The notes under the pieces are model-generated. The model was not told the DNA's origin and made no database searches. It was given only the letters and a program-made list of their open reading frames with translations. Source: Zoogloea oleivorans (GTDB lineage: Bacteria; Pseudomonadota; Gammaproteobacteria; Burkholderiales; Rhodocyclaceae). Taken from it: 64,000 nucleotides of DNA. Shown here in pieces: positions 52,791 through 61,650 of this stretch; the stretch's first letter is position 1, and each line of letters opens with the position of its first letter. The position numbers were made by a program, and so were the translations under genes. The DNA is taken from contig JAOAUC010000041.1 of assembly GCA_030157785.1 (NCBI GenBank), forward strand, positions 62,001 through 126,000, in the 5' to 3' direction.

Positions 52791-53852
52791 TTATTGCGCC
52801 TTGGCGCCGGACAGGATCCATTTGACGAGGCTGCGGATGTCCCCGTCCTTCAGCTGGTTTTGCGGCGGCATGGGAATGGCGCCCCACACGCCCTGGCCAC
52901 CGGCCTTGACCTTGGCGGCGAGCTTCGCTTCCGCATCGGCCAGGCCTTTGTATTTGGCGGCGACCTCGTTGTAGCCCGGGCCGACGATCTTGTTGGCGAC
53001 CCCGTGGCAGGCCATGCAGCCGCTGTCGGTGGCAAGTTTGGTGGCGGCTGCGTTGTCGCTCGGGGCGGCGGGGGCGACGGGCGCCTTGCCGCTGGTGTCC
53101 TTGCCACGCACGGGGCCGACGCTCCGGTTTTGCTCGGCGAGGTTGCCGTGGGCGGTTTCGGCATACACCGGCAGCAGCGAGGCCACCTTCACCTCGGTCT
53201 TGCAGTTGCTCATGCAGGCGGTGTTCTTCGTGTCGGGCTTGCCGCCGTTGCCGATGCCGCCCTTGGTGGCCGGCGCACCGGGCCACATGCCGTGGTCGGT
53301 ACGCATGCCGTTGCGGTTGGGCATGCGCGCCTGGGCTTCGGCGATGTTCTTGTCGGTGAGCACGAAGTCGGCGGGAACGATCTCGGCCTGGTTGAGCAGG
53401 TAGGCGAGCAGCCCGTACACCTCGTTATTGCTGAGCGACTTGGGGGCCGTCAGCGGCATGGAGCGGTTGATGTAGTCGAACAGGGTCGACACCGTGGCCA
53501 CCTTCATGATCGCGGTGCGCTGGGGGGCGTCGCCCTTGACCAGCGACAGCACGTGGCCGGTCTTGATGTCGTCCTTGGTGGTGCCGCCGATCAGCGGGGT
53601 GTGCACTTCGTTCGACTCACCGAAACTGCCGTGGCAGGAGGTGCATTTGGCTTCCCAGGTTTCCTCGCCCTGGGCCACGCTGCCGCTGCCCGGGCGCAGG
53701 CCCTTGAAGTCGGGGCGCACATCGATGTCCCAGGCGTGGATTTCGGCGGGCAGGGCGCCGCGGCCGACGCCGGTGTACTTGCCCTCGGCGAGTGCACTGC
53801 CGGCCGAGGCGAGGACGGCCAGCGTGATCAGCGTCTTAGAGAACCTGGACAT
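52791..53852 (-). CDS. soxD: Sulfane dehydrogenase cytochrome subunit SoxD
   Basis: Diheme cytochrome c partner of SoxC (353 residues), which carries six electrons from the sulfane oxidation to cytochrome c. There is a signal peptide (LITLAVLASAGSALA), heme sites CTSCH and CMACH, and a linker with two extra cysteines (CMSNCKTE). ATG 53852 has GGGG ~9 nt upstream and overlaps the end of soxC by 17 nt; ATG 53861 is an alternative. Confidence 0.93.
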   Translation of the reverse strand: MSRFSKTLITLAVLASAGSALAEGKYTGVGRGALPAEIHAWDIDVRPDFKGLRPGSGSVAQGEETWEAKCTSCHGSFGESNEVHTPLIGGTTKDDIKTGHVLSLVKGDAPQRTAIMKVATVSTLFDYINRSMPLTAPKSLSNNEVYGLLAYLLNQAEIVPADFVLTDKNIAEAQARMPNRNGMRTDHGMWPGAPATKGGIGNGGKPDTKNTACMSNCKTEVKVASLLPVYAETAHGNLAEQNRSVGPVRGKDTSGKAPVAPAAPSDNAAATKLATDSGCMACHGVANKIVGPGYNEVAAKYKGLADAEAKLAAKVKAGGQGVWGAIPMPPQNQLKDGDIRSLVKWILSGAKAQ

Positions 53853-55182
53853 TGCTGACATCCCCGCTTTCGACGACCTTCCACGACTGGATGGCGTTGT
53901 TGTGATAGATCGACTTGGTGCCGCGGGCGGCGCGCAACTGGCCGTAGCCGGGCTGCACATAGCCGGTTTCGTCCATCGCGCGCGACTGCAGGATGGCCGG
54001 TTTGCCGTCCCACACCCAGTCGATGTTGAAGCGCGTCAGGCACTTGGAGAGGGTCGGCCCTTCGATGCGTGCCGGGCGCCAGTTGATGCCGCCGTCGGTG
54101 GATACATCGACGCGCTTGATCTTGCCGCGCCCCGACCAGGCCAGCCCGGAGATGTTGTAGAAACCCTTGTCGAGCAGGATCTGGCCGCCGGACGGGGTGG
54201 TGATGACCGACTTGCACTCCTGGGTCGAGGTGTACTGGCGGTGCTGGCCGTCCGGCAGCAGGTCGATGTAGTGGATGGCCTCGTCCTTGGTGGCCCAGGG
54301 TTTGTCACCCACTTCGATGCGGCGCAGCCACTTGACCCAGCTGACGCCCTGCACGCCGGGCACGATGAGGCGCAGCGGGTAGCCGTTTTCGGGGCGCAGC
54401 ATTTCGCCGTTCTGGCCGTAGGCGACCAGCACTTCATCCGACTGGACGAGTTCGATGGGGATCGTGCGGGTCATCGAGGAGCCGTCGGCCCCTTCGGCGA
54501 GGATGTACTTCGCCTTCTTCCAGTCGACGCCGCAGTCTTCAAGAATCAGTCGCAGTGGCACACCGGTGAATTCCGAACAGGACAGCATGCCGTGGCTGTA
54601 CTGCACGGTCGGCACGGCCACGTTGCCCCATTCCATGCCGGTGTTGGCGCCGCACTCGATGAAGTGCATGCGTGACACCGGGGGCAGACGCAGGATGTCG
54701 TCCACCGTGTAGACCTTGGGCTGCTTCACGAAGCCGTCGTCGGTGCCATGCACCATCAGCCGGTGCTTCGACGGATCGATGTCGCTCCAGCCCTGGTGGT
54801 GGCGCTCGAAGTGCAGGCCCGACGGCGTGATGATGCCGAACAGACCCTGCAGCGGCGCGAAGGACACCGATACCTGGGGCAGGCGCGTGAGGCCGGGGGA
54901 TTCCCGGCGCTGCAGGCCTTTTTCGTACTGGGACGGCAGGCCATAGGGGCGGGCCGCGACGGGCTGGCCGAGGCTGGTAGTCCACGGTGGCAGGGTCAGG
55001 ATGTTCGGGTCGCCCTCGGCTGCGCGGGCTGCGCCGGTGCCGGCAAGGGCGGCAGAGGCGGAGATGAATGCATTGCGCAGGAAATCGCGTCGGCCTTCCT
55101 TGACGGCGGTGATGTCCGCCTCGTTCAGGAAGTGTTCGGGCGCGGGACGTACCCGTCCCCGCTGGGTCGGCTGGTCGGCCAT
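53836..55182 (-). CDS. soxC: Sulfane dehydrogenase molybdopterin subunit SoxC
   Basis: Molybdenum enzyme of the sulfite oxidase fold (448 residues) that oxidises SoxY-bound sulfane sulfur. A Tat signal (GRRDFLRNAFISASAALAG) is preceded by a ~30-residue cytoplasmic lead. The Moco-ligating Cys177 is in FIECGANTGMEW; the C-terminal dimerisation domain follows from about 320. The presence of soxCD predicts complete oxidation of thiosulfate to sulfate without obligate sulfur globules. First gene of the sox operon, divergent from the flavocytochrome c pair. Confidence 0.95.
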   Translation of the reverse strand: MADQPTQRGRVRPAPEHFLNEADITAVKEGRRDFLRNAFISASAALAGTGAARAAEGDPNILTLPPWTTSLGQPVAARPYGLPSQYEKGLQRRESPGLTRLPQVSVSFAPLQGLFGIITPSGLHFERHHQGWSDIDPSKHRLMVHGTDDGFVKQPKVYTVDDILRLPPVSRMHFIECGANTGMEWGNVAVPTVQYSHGMLSCSEFTGVPLRLILEDCGVDWKKAKYILAEGADGSSMTRTIPIELVQSDEVLVAYGQNGEMLRPENGYPLRLIVPGVQGVSWVKWLRRIEVGDKPWATKDEAIHYIDLLPDGQHRQYTSTQECKSVITTPSGGQILLDKGFYNISGLAWSGRGKIKRVDVSTDGGINWRPARIEGPTLSKCLTRFNIDWVWDGKPAILQSRAMDETGYVQPGYGQLRAARGTKSIYHNNAIQSWKVVESGDVSNVQVL

Positions 55183-55301
55183 ATCGGAAGTCTCCCCCTC
55201 TTTGTTTTCCGGATCGGCAGGGGCGTGGCGGATGCGTCTGGATGCGCATCTGAATTGCCGTTGATTCCCCCTTGATGTTTATCAATTTATAACCGTAAAC
55301 T

Positions 55302-55323
55302 AATATAGTCAATTGCTAATATT
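55302..55323. promoter_or_regulatory. Imperfect palindrome in the divergent sox/fcc region
   Basis: AATAT-A-GT-CAATTG-CT-AATATT is a 22-nt near-dyad centred on CAATTG, in an AT-rich island between soxC and the cytochrome gene. AT-rich dyads of this kind are used by ArsR-family sulfur regulators (SoxR/SqrR/BigR), but no such gene is in the window. Confidence 0.4.
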
Positions 55324-55336
55324 GTTGCGACGCAAC
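55324..55336. promoter_or_regulatory. Perfect 13-bp dyad next to the sox/fcc palindrome
   Basis: GTTGCG-A-CGCAAC is a perfect inverted repeat directly after the AT-rich dyad, ~125 nt before the cytochrome gene. It could be a second operator or a leader hairpin. Confidence 0.4.
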
Positions 55337-55461
55337 GTAAAGCAAGGGCACAAGACCGCGAATCGACGGCCATGGCAGCTTGCTCCGGCAGGCTGCAACG
55401 GAGAACAATAAGCACCACATCCGATCGCTCGCCGCTTCGGCGGAATCTAGGAGGAGAGACA

Positions 55462-55776
55462 ATGAAACTGCTTCGATGGACGACTGTCCTGTGCTTGCTG
55501 GGCGTGGTCGGTGTCGCCCAGGCCGGGAACAAGGCCGACCCGAACCTGGCCCGCAATCTGGCGGCTACCTGCGCCAATTGTCATGGCACCGATGGCAAGG
55601 CTGTGCCCGGCTCCGGCAGCGAAGCGCTCGCCGGTGTCGAGAAGGACAAGCTGCTGCAGAAGCTGCGCGACTTCCGCTCCGGCGCCAAGCCCGCAACGAT
55701 CATGCACCAGATATCCAGGGGCTATACCGAGGCACAACTCGAACTGGTCGCGGCGTACTTTGCCGCTCAGAAGTGA
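55462..55776 (+). CDS. fccA: Monoheme cytochrome c subunit of sulfide dehydrogenase (SoxE/FccA-like)
   Basis: 104-residue exported cytochrome c: signal peptide (LLRWTTVLCLLGVVGVAQA), heme site CANCH (C37, C40, H41), and a distal Met in ATIMHQISRGYTEAQLELVAAYFA (in two parts), the layout of the flavocytochrome c cytochrome subunit. GGAGGAGAG lies just before ATG 55462. The flavoprotein gene follows after 14 nt. Accepts electrons from sulfide via the flavin subunit. Confidence 0.88.
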   Translation: MKLLRWTTVLCLLGVVGVAQAGNKADPNLARNLAATCANCHGTDGKAVPGSGSEALAGVEKDKLLQKLRDFRSGAKPATIMHQISRGYTEAQLELVAAYFAAQK

Positions 55777-55790
55777 GCGGGGGACGAACC

Positions 55791-57068
55791 ATGCTGAATC
55801 GACGCGATTTCATGAAGACGGCCGCCCTCGCGGGTGGTGCGATGGCGCTGCCCGGCCTCTCGGGGTGCGCGATGGGCTCCCGCCCGCGGGGGCATGTGGT
55901 GGTGGTTGGTGGCGGCTTTGGCGGTGCCACGGTCGCCAAGTACCTGCGCATGTGGAGCCAGATGGGGGTGGATGTGACCCTTGTCGAGCGCAATCCGCTG
56001 TTCATCTCCTGCCCGATGTCCAACCTGGTGATTGGCGGCGACAAGACCCTGGCCGACATCACCATGGGCTATGACGGCCTGAAGAACACCTGGGGCGTGA
56101 AGGTGATGCAGGACACGGTAACCGGGATCGATGCTGCCGGCCGCAAGGTCACGCTGGCGTCGGGTGCGGTGCTTTCCTACGACCGGCTGGTGCTGTCGCC
56201 GGGCATTGAATTCATGTTCGACCAGGTGCCCGGCCTGGAGAGTGAGGCGGCCCGCAACACCGTCCTGCATGCCTGGAAGGCGGGCCCCCAGACGGTGGCC
56301 CTGCGCAAGCAACTGGAAGACATGAAGGACGGCGGCGTGTATGCGCTGGCGATTCCGAAAGCCCCTTACCGCTGCCCGCCCGGGCCTTACGAGCGGGCCT
56401 GTCTGGTAGCCAATTACCTGAAGAAGACCAAGCCGAAATCCAAGGTGCTGGTGCTCGATGCCAACGAGGAAATCACCTCCAAGAAGGGCTTGTTCACCAA
56501 GGCCTTCGAGAAGTACCAGGGCATTCTGGAATACCGCCCCAACAGTGAACTGCGCGAGGTGGATGCGGCCAGCCGCACGGCGATCCTCGAGTTCGACAAG
56601 GTCAAGGCTGACGTGCTCAACGTGGTGCCGCCCCAGCGTGCAGGCGACATTGCCACGAAGTCGGGCATCAAGCTGATCAACAGCCGCTGGGTGGATATCG
56701 ACTGGCTGAGCTTCGAGTCGGTGAATACGCCGGGCGTGCATGTGATCGGCGACGCGATCTTTCCGGCGCCGACCATGCCCAAGTCGGGCCATATGGCCAA
56801 CCAGCATGCCAAGGTGACGGCGGCGGCGATCCTCAACCTGCTGGTGGGTGAGGCGCCCAATCCGAATCCAGTGGTGATGAACACCTGCTACAGCTTCGTC
56901 GATTCGAAGAACGTCATCCATGTGGCGTCGGTGCACCAGTACGACGCAGACAAGAAGACCGTGCTGCCCATGCCGGGGTCGGGCGGCGTGTCGGCGGCGG
57001 CCAACGAACTGGAAGGCAAGGCTGCGCTGTCGTGGGCCAGGAACATCTGGGCCGACATGCTTGTTTGA
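55791..57068 (+). CDS. fccB: Flavocytochrome c sulfide dehydrogenase flavoprotein (FccB/SoxF-like)
   Basis: Periplasmic FAD enzyme (425 residues) that oxidises sulfide to sulfur or polysulfide. There is a Tat signal (NRRDFMKTAALAGGAMALPG), a Rossmann motif VVVVGGGFGG, and Cys74 in FISCPMSNLVIGG, at the place of the covalent FAD cysteine in FccB. The redox cysteine pair is likely Cys in PYRCPPGPYERA and in MNTCYSF. The C-terminal FCSD-flavin-binding domain follows from about 350. Paired with the cytochrome subunit upstream. Confidence 0.93.
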   Translation: MLNRRDFMKTAALAGGAMALPGLSGCAMGSRPRGHVVVVGGGFGGATVAKYLRMWSQMGVDVTLVERNPLFISCPMSNLVIGGDKTLADITMGYDGLKNTWGVKVMQDTVTGIDAAGRKVTLASGAVLSYDRLVLSPGIEFMFDQVPGLESEAARNTVLHAWKAGPQTVALRKQLEDMKDGGVYALAIPKAPYRCPPGPYERACLVANYLKKTKPKSKVLVLDANEEITSKKGLFTKAFEKYQGILEYRPNSELREVDAASRTAILEFDKVKADVLNVVPPQRAGDIATKSGIKLINSRWVDIDWLSFESVNTPGVHVIGDAIFPAPTMPKSGHMANQHAKVTAAAILNLLVGEAPNPNPVVMNTCYSFVDSKNVIHVASVHQYDADKKTVLPMPGSGGVSAAANELEGKAALSWARNIWADMLV

Positions 57069-57070
57069 TC

Positions 57071-57100
57071 AAAACGGCCACCTGATCGGGTGGCCGTTTT
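57071..57100. terminator. Bidirectional rho-independent terminator after fccB
   Basis: A perfect 12-bp stem, AAAACGGCCACC / GGTGGCCGTTTT, has a 6-nt loop and A/T runs on both sides. It sits between the convergent ends of fccB and cytochrome c4 and would serve both. Confidence 0.92.
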
Positions 57101-57118
57101 ATTGGCCATCGTTCCGCG

Positions 57119-57721
57119 TCAGTCGAGCGTTGCGATGTAGTCGGCGACCGCCTTGCGTTCGAGTTCGGTGAGCTTCGAGGCGACCGAGTGCATCACGGCG
57201 TTGTCGTTGTTGCGCTCCCGGGTGTTGAACTGCTTGAGCTGGTTTTCCAGGTACAGGGCCTGCTGGCCGGCCAGGCGCGGCAACTGCGGCGTGCCGTGGC
57301 CCTTGGCGCCGTGGCAGGAAACGCAGGCGGCCACGCCGGAGTAGGGGTTGCCCTTGGTGAAAATGTAGCGGCCCACGCCGGCCAGGTCTGGCTCCGCGGT
57401 TGTGCTGCGGGTGGCCGGTTTTTTCTCGAAGAAGGCACCGAGGGCCTTCATCTCTTCGGGGGTGAGGTCGGCGGCCATGCCGGCCATGGTGTCGCTCTTG
57501 CGCTTGCCGCTCTTGAAATCGCCCAATTGCTTGGCGATGTATTCCGAATGCTGGCCGGCCAGGCGTGGATACAAAGCCGAAGCTGCCTCGCCCTCCATGC
57601 CGTGACACAGGAAGCAGCGCCCCCCCACGATCTCCTCGGCCCGCTGCAGATCGGCAGCCCGGGCCGCCGCCGGCAGGGCCAGCGCGATCAACAGGCCGGC
57701 TGCAATGAATCTCCCTTTCAT
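57119..57721 (-). CDS. Diheme cytochrome c4
   Basis: Periplasmic diheme cytochrome of 200 residues: signal peptide (RFIAAGLLIALALPAAARA), heme sites CFLCH (36-40) and CVSCH (133-137), each with a distal Met (DTMAGMA, AVMHSVA), and the twin YPRLAGQHSEYIAKQL / LPRLAGQQALYLENQL repeats diagnostic for c4. Electron carrier to terminal oxidases; here probably a sink for Sox and FccAB electrons. GAGGGGAC precedes the ATG. Confidence 0.94.
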   Translation of the reverse strand: MKGRFIAAGLLIALALPAAARAADLQRAEEIVGGRCFLCHGMEGEAASALYPRLAGQHSEYIAKQLGDFKSGKRKSDTMAGMAADLTPEEMKALGAFFEKKPATRSTTAEPDLAGVGRYIFTKGNPYSGVAACVSCHGAKGHGTPQLPRLAGQQALYLENQLKQFNTRERNNDNAVMHSVASKLTELERKAVADYIATLD

Positions 57722-57899
57722 GTTCGTCCCCTCTTTTTATGTGTATAGAAGGCTATCAGAATATTACAATAAGCTTAATAACCAAGTTCTGTTTGTGATT
57801 AATTGTGACGTCCATGATGAAACTTATTGAATCGATCGCTGCCTCAATTCCTGATTAGCAGAGTTCGCCGCAACGCGCTCATGGGCTCAAGGATCGGAT
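57722..57899. other. AT-rich junction before the phage-like island
   Basis: 178 nt, clearly richer in A/T than the flanks, between divergent genes. It should contain the cytochrome c4 promoter and marks the left edge of a compositionally different segment. I found no direct repeat of the tRNA-Val 3' end here and no integrase remnant. Confidence 0.45.
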
Positions 57900-59336
57900 A
57901 TGGCCACTCCTGTCAGTTTTCGCGTAAGTGCTCCAAGTGGCGTCACGTTGCGCGGCGGCAGGCCCGCAGCTCCGCCTTACGGTGCCCTGCTGGAACAAAT
58001 AGCCGAGGCGCGACCGGGCACCTGGTTCAAGGTCAATCTGAATACGTTTCAGTCCGTGTGGCCGGATGCTGCATGGCTGGCGCCTTACTCCGGCTCATTC
58101 GACCCAGTGGCTCATTCCCAAGCTGCCCCAAGCTCTCCCAAGTGCATCATCGTTGCTTGGGCGTCATTCGCTTGGGACGATGACAACATGCGCGTCATTC
58201 TGTTTGGTGGTGGTCACGCCAATGGCAGTAATGGCGAGGTCTATATGTGGGAAGGGGCCACCCGACAGTGGAGGCTCGCTTTTCACTCGACCTCTTACAT
58301 CGCCTTGCCTGGCTGCGGCGTTCGCTCGGTCGCGGGGTCGCTGAACGCCCCGGCGTCAGCGCATACCTACTCAAACCAATTGTGGTTGCCCAAGCTGCAG
58401 AGGTTCATAACATTTGGTGGCGCCCAGCACTACAGTGGCGCTCCATGGGTGATCTCAGATGAAGCTGGCAACACGCTGCGGATGGCTGGTCCTTTCACCC
58501 TCGACATGACCCTTGCTGGACAGGGCTATGTCGGTGCTGGCACAGGAACGAACGTGAAGCGTATTGGCACTATCAGTGAGGGCGTCGATCTGCCAGGGGC
58601 TAACGCTTGGAAGAACCGTGATTGGCGCAAGGATCACCCGAACACGGCAGTGGCGGCAGTGGCAACGGTTGGACGCTCTGCGGTCGTGACTGAAGAGAAT
58701 GGGCACGATGTTATTTACTGGCATGGGGGTGGCCCCGGTGGAACCAGTAAAGACCTGATGCGTGCCGAACTCGTCGATGACGACTATCGCAACGATATTC
58801 TGTCAGTGGCGGGTGGCGCCTGGAACAACAGCACCTCCGATGCCCAGGCGGCCTACGATCCGGTCCGCAAGATCTTCCTCGACGGCTCATATCGAAGCAC
58901 GCTCGTCGATGCAATCGGCGGATGGGATCTGACAACGCAGGGTGCGGGGAATCGTTTTTTCAGTTGCCCGATATCCGGGATCGTTGGCCCCGACGCTGCC
59001 GAGTTCATCGCCAATATGGACAACACGCGCTACGGCAACATCTATGACGAGCGGCGCAAGTGCTTCGTTGTTTACAGCCGCAAGGGGGCGCTCTATGAGC
59101 TCAAACCACCGGTGTCCGGCCCGCTGACGACAGGCTGGCGCGTGCGCAAGCTGACGGCCAATCATGCCAGCATGCTGGTCGATGGTGACACGCAGGGAGA
59201 CAGCGTCTACGAGTCGGGCTTGACCGGAAAATGGAAGCGCTCGAAGCGACTGGATGTGTATATCCATCTGCAGCACCCGATAGAAGGCAACATCTGGATG
59301 TTCAAGCCGCTGGACTGGCTTGACCCGCGCACCTAG
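57900..59336 (+). CDS. Kelch-like beta-propeller protein of the phage-like island
   Basis: 478-residue protein that I cannot assign to a named family. Several segments look like kelch/galactose-oxidase blades: NMRVILFGGGHANGSNGEVY, LQRFITFGGAQHYSG and HDVIYWHGGGPGG. There is no signal peptide. Codon use is more A/T-rich than in neighbouring genes. AAGGAT precedes ATG 57900. The next two genes have Ig-like repeats typical of phage virion proteins and follow in the same direction, so a tail or adhesion protein of a prophage remnant is likely but unproven. Confidence 0.6.
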   Translation: MATPVSFRVSAPSGVTLRGGRPAAPPYGALLEQIAEARPGTWFKVNLNTFQSVWPDAAWLAPYSGSFDPVAHSQAAPSSPKCIIVAWASFAWDDDNMRVILFGGGHANGSNGEVYMWEGATRQWRLAFHSTSYIALPGCGVRSVAGSLNAPASAHTYSNQLWLPKLQRFITFGGAQHYSGAPWVISDEAGNTLRMAGPFTLDMTLAGQGYVGAGTGTNVKRIGTISEGVDLPGANAWKNRDWRKDHPNTAVAAVATVGRSAVVTEENGHDVIYWHGGGPGGTSKDLMRAELVDDDYRNDILSVAGGAWNNSTSDAQAAYDPVRKIFLDGSYRSTLVDAIGGWDLTTQGAGNRFFSCPISGIVGPDAAEFIANMDNTRYGNIYDERRKCFVVYSRKGALYELKPPVSGPLTTGWRVRKLTANHASMLVDGDTQGDSVYESGLTGKWKRSKRLDVYIHLQHPIEGNIWMFKPLDWLDPRT

Positions 59337-59355
59337 CCAGCAAGGACCCCAAAAC

Positions 59356-60852
59356 ATGGCACTCCAGCTCAAGACAAGTCATGCGCTGTATCCGGATATC
59401 GTGGAGCTTGTCGGCCTCGACAACGGGGTGCTTGCATCGGCGAAAAGTCCTCGCACGTTTTCGCCGATGACGGGTGCGACCTACCCGGCCAGCGCCGGCA
59501 CCTACGGCCGGGCGGCCCGTTCCAATCCCGCGGGCGGCAGCGGGATCGGGGCGTTTCCGTTTAGCCCGTACATCGCCTTGCCGAACAGTCCGATGACCTT
59601 GTTTGTCGTCGTCAACACCATCTCGACCGCGGCGGGGACGCCACCGTATGCCGTCGTCTCTTCCGTCCAGGAACACTCGCCGACCGTTGGTCTTTCGGCG
59701 GCAGGAAAGGCCCGCGTTTTCGGGCAATACAACACCGGGGCCCTGGTTGGTGTCGAAGGCCTTGCCGTCGTCACCGGCGGGGCGCACTCCTTTGCCGTGG
59801 TCAATACGGAAACCTCGCACGCCCTGTTCGTGGACGGGAGCCTCAATGCCACGGGGGGAGCGTTGGTCGGGGTCCGTGAGGCGCGCTACGAGTGCATCGG
59901 CGGTTTGCCCGGACAAAACGCAGTGGCGGTGGATTTCGTCTGGGCGGTGTGGTTCAGGCGGGTGTTGAGCGCCGCCGAAATTGCCGGGCTGCATGCGAGC
60001 CTGGGAGGGAACAACGTTTTCGGGCTGGTTGAGGCGGCAGGGGGGATTCCCACCGTAACGGGGGTAACGGTTTCTCCCTCGTCCGTCACGGTGGCCGGCT
60101 CTGCCAGCCAGCAGTTCAGCGCGATCGTGGCGGGTACGAACAGCCCGTCCCAGGCCGTGACCTGGTCTGCTTCGGCAGGCAGCATCAGCAGTACGGGCGT
60201 GTTCACCGCGCCGGCAGCCGGAGCCTCGATCCAGACTGTCACGATCACCGCCACGTCGGTCGCCAACGGGGCTTTTGCCGGCACGGCTACCGTGACGGTT
60301 CCGGCCAGCGGCGGGCAGATTCCGACCGTCACCAGCGTTACGGTGAGCCCGGCTACGGCCAGCGTGTCGGGCGGCATCACCCGTCAGTTCTTGGCCACGG
60401 TCAGCGGCACCAACAGCCCGTCGCAGGCAGTTGTCTGGGCTACGAGCGCGGGAACGATAAGTACGTCGGGCTTGCTGATGGCTCCGGCGGCGACGGGAGC
60501 TGCGCAAACGCTTACCGTGACGGCCACCTCCACGTTCGATGGGACCAAGTCGGGCACTGCCATCGTCACGGTTCCGGCGGTCAGCGTGGCGGGGCAACTG
60601 CTCACCGACGCGATGATCAATAACACCGGCCAGGTGCTGTCGAACATCAGCGTGCGCTGGTCATGGTATCCGGGCGGCCGTATCGGTGCGCTGGCCGGCA
60701 TCACGCCGCTTGAGGGTGTGGCTATAACGGATGCGCTGGGGCAGATTCTTGTGACGGGGCTGCCCGCTGGCGCGGGCCTGTTGCTCGTCGCCCAGTGGAT
60801 TACCGATCCGACCGATGACAACGTCTATTACAAGGCAGGAGTGATTGCCTGA
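59356..60852 (+). CDS. LamG-like plus Ig-like (Big_2) repeat protein, phage-type
   Basis: 498 residues. The N-terminal ~220 residues resemble a concanavalin/LamG-like domain (MTLFVVVNTIS, HALFVDGSLNATGG, FVWAVWFRRVLSAAEIAGLH). Two Ig-like Big_2-type repeats follow (about 230-320 and 325-415), each with a VTVSP start, SQ(Q/R)F core, GTNSPSQAV and a T-x-TATS end. A C-terminal domain of ~80 residues ends the protein. Such repeats decorate phage tails and capsids. ATG 59356 is chosen; the upstream in-frame extension overlaps the kelch-like gene. Its stop overlaps the next gene by 1 nt. Confidence 0.65.
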   Translation: MALQLKTSHALYPDIVELVGLDNGVLASAKSPRTFSPMTGATYPASAGTYGRAARSNPAGGSGIGAFPFSPYIALPNSPMTLFVVVNTISTAAGTPPYAVVSSVQEHSPTVGLSAAGKARVFGQYNTGALVGVEGLAVVTGGAHSFAVVNTETSHALFVDGSLNATGGALVGVREARYECIGGLPGQNAVAVDFVWAVWFRRVLSAAEIAGLHASLGGNNVFGLVEAAGGIPTVTGVTVSPSSVTVAGSASQQFSAIVAGTNSPSQAVTWSASAGSISSTGVFTAPAAGASIQTVTITATSVANGAFAGTATVTVPASGGQIPTVTSVTVSPATASVSGGITRQFLATVSGTNSPSQAVVWATSAGTISTSGLLMAPAATGAAQTLTVTATSTFDGTKSGTAIVTVPAVSVAGQLLTDAMINNTGQVLSNISVRWSWYPGGRIGALAGITPLEGVAITDALGQILVTGLPAGAGLLLVAQWITDPTDDNVYYKAGVIA

Positions 60853-61544
60853 TGCTGCGCAACCTTAACCACAATCCGGCCGCCGGGAAGCGCATCCTCG
60901 GCACGCCGAAGTCGGGGGTTTCCGGGGCGGCGATTCCTGCGGTCGGGCAAAATGGACCGTCTTTTCTGTACCCCTCGCTATCACTTCCCGCGGATGCCAG
61001 CCGCGAGATCAGGGGGTGGGTCTTGACGCGCCCGTCGGCCGGAACGCTGACCACCTTCGAGAACGGTGCCTACGAGTACGATCCGCAGGGGGCCACAGGC
61101 GAGCAGCGATTCACGTTCCAGCTGTACGTCGATGGTGTTGTGACGGGGGCTCCGGCAACCGTCACTTTTGATATCGCAGGCGGGGCGTCAGTCGTCACGG
61201 GGGTGACGATCAGCCCGGCGTTCGTGATGCTTGCTGGCGGGGCCACCCAGGCATTCAGCGCAACGGTCAGCGGCACCAACAGCCCTGCCCAGACCGTTAC
61301 GTGGTCTGCATCGGCAGGCACCATCAATGCGTCCGGCTTGTTCACGGCCCCGACGGCGACGGGATCTGTGCAAACGCTAAGCATCACCGCCACATCGGTG
61401 CAGGACGCGAACAAGTCCGGCATTGCAACGGCGACCGTGTCGGCGGCACTTTTGCCGGGTGGCTATCCGGTTCCGGGCGATGTGCGATCTGGCGTGCAAT
61501 ATGGGGCCAGCGGGGAATTTGTCGGAACGCTGAATACTGGCTAG
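60852..61544 (+). CDS. Ig-like (Big_2) repeat protein with phage-type C-terminus
   Basis: 230 residues: an N-terminal domain (about 1-110), one Ig-like repeat (about 113-200) that closely copies the two in the preceding protein, and a C-terminal segment GDVRSGVQYGASGEFVGTL of a kind repeated in many phage structural proteins. Coupled to the upstream gene (stop/start share one base). A strong terminator follows. Probably the end of a phage-derived structural operon. Confidence 0.62.
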   Translation: MLRNLNHNPAAGKRILGTPKSGVSGAAIPAVGQNGPSFLYPSLSLPADASREIRGWVLTRPSAGTLTTFENGAYEYDPQGATGEQRFTFQLYVDGVVTGAPATVTFDIAGGASVVTGVTISPAFVMLAGGATQAFSATVSGTNSPAQTVTWSASAGTINASGLFTAPTATGSVQTLSITATSVQDANKSGIATATVSAALLPGGYPVPGDVRSGVQYGASGEFVGTLNTG

Positions 61545-61567
61545 CCGGATGGGGAGCACACAAATGG

Positions 61568-61592
61568 AAACAGGCACCCGAGGGTGCCTGTT
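61568..61592. terminator. Rho-independent terminator between the phage-like operon and tRNA-Val
   Basis: AAACAGGCACCC paired with GGGTGCCTGTTT around a very short loop, followed by TTCTTG on the plus strand and preceded by A-rich sequence, so it can act in both directions: for the Ig-like gene and for the minus-strand tRNA. Confidence 0.9.
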
Positions 61593-61650
61593 TTCTTGTC
61601 TTGCTAAACACGTATCGTTGTTCAAACTACTGAAAACGCTACGTTATATC

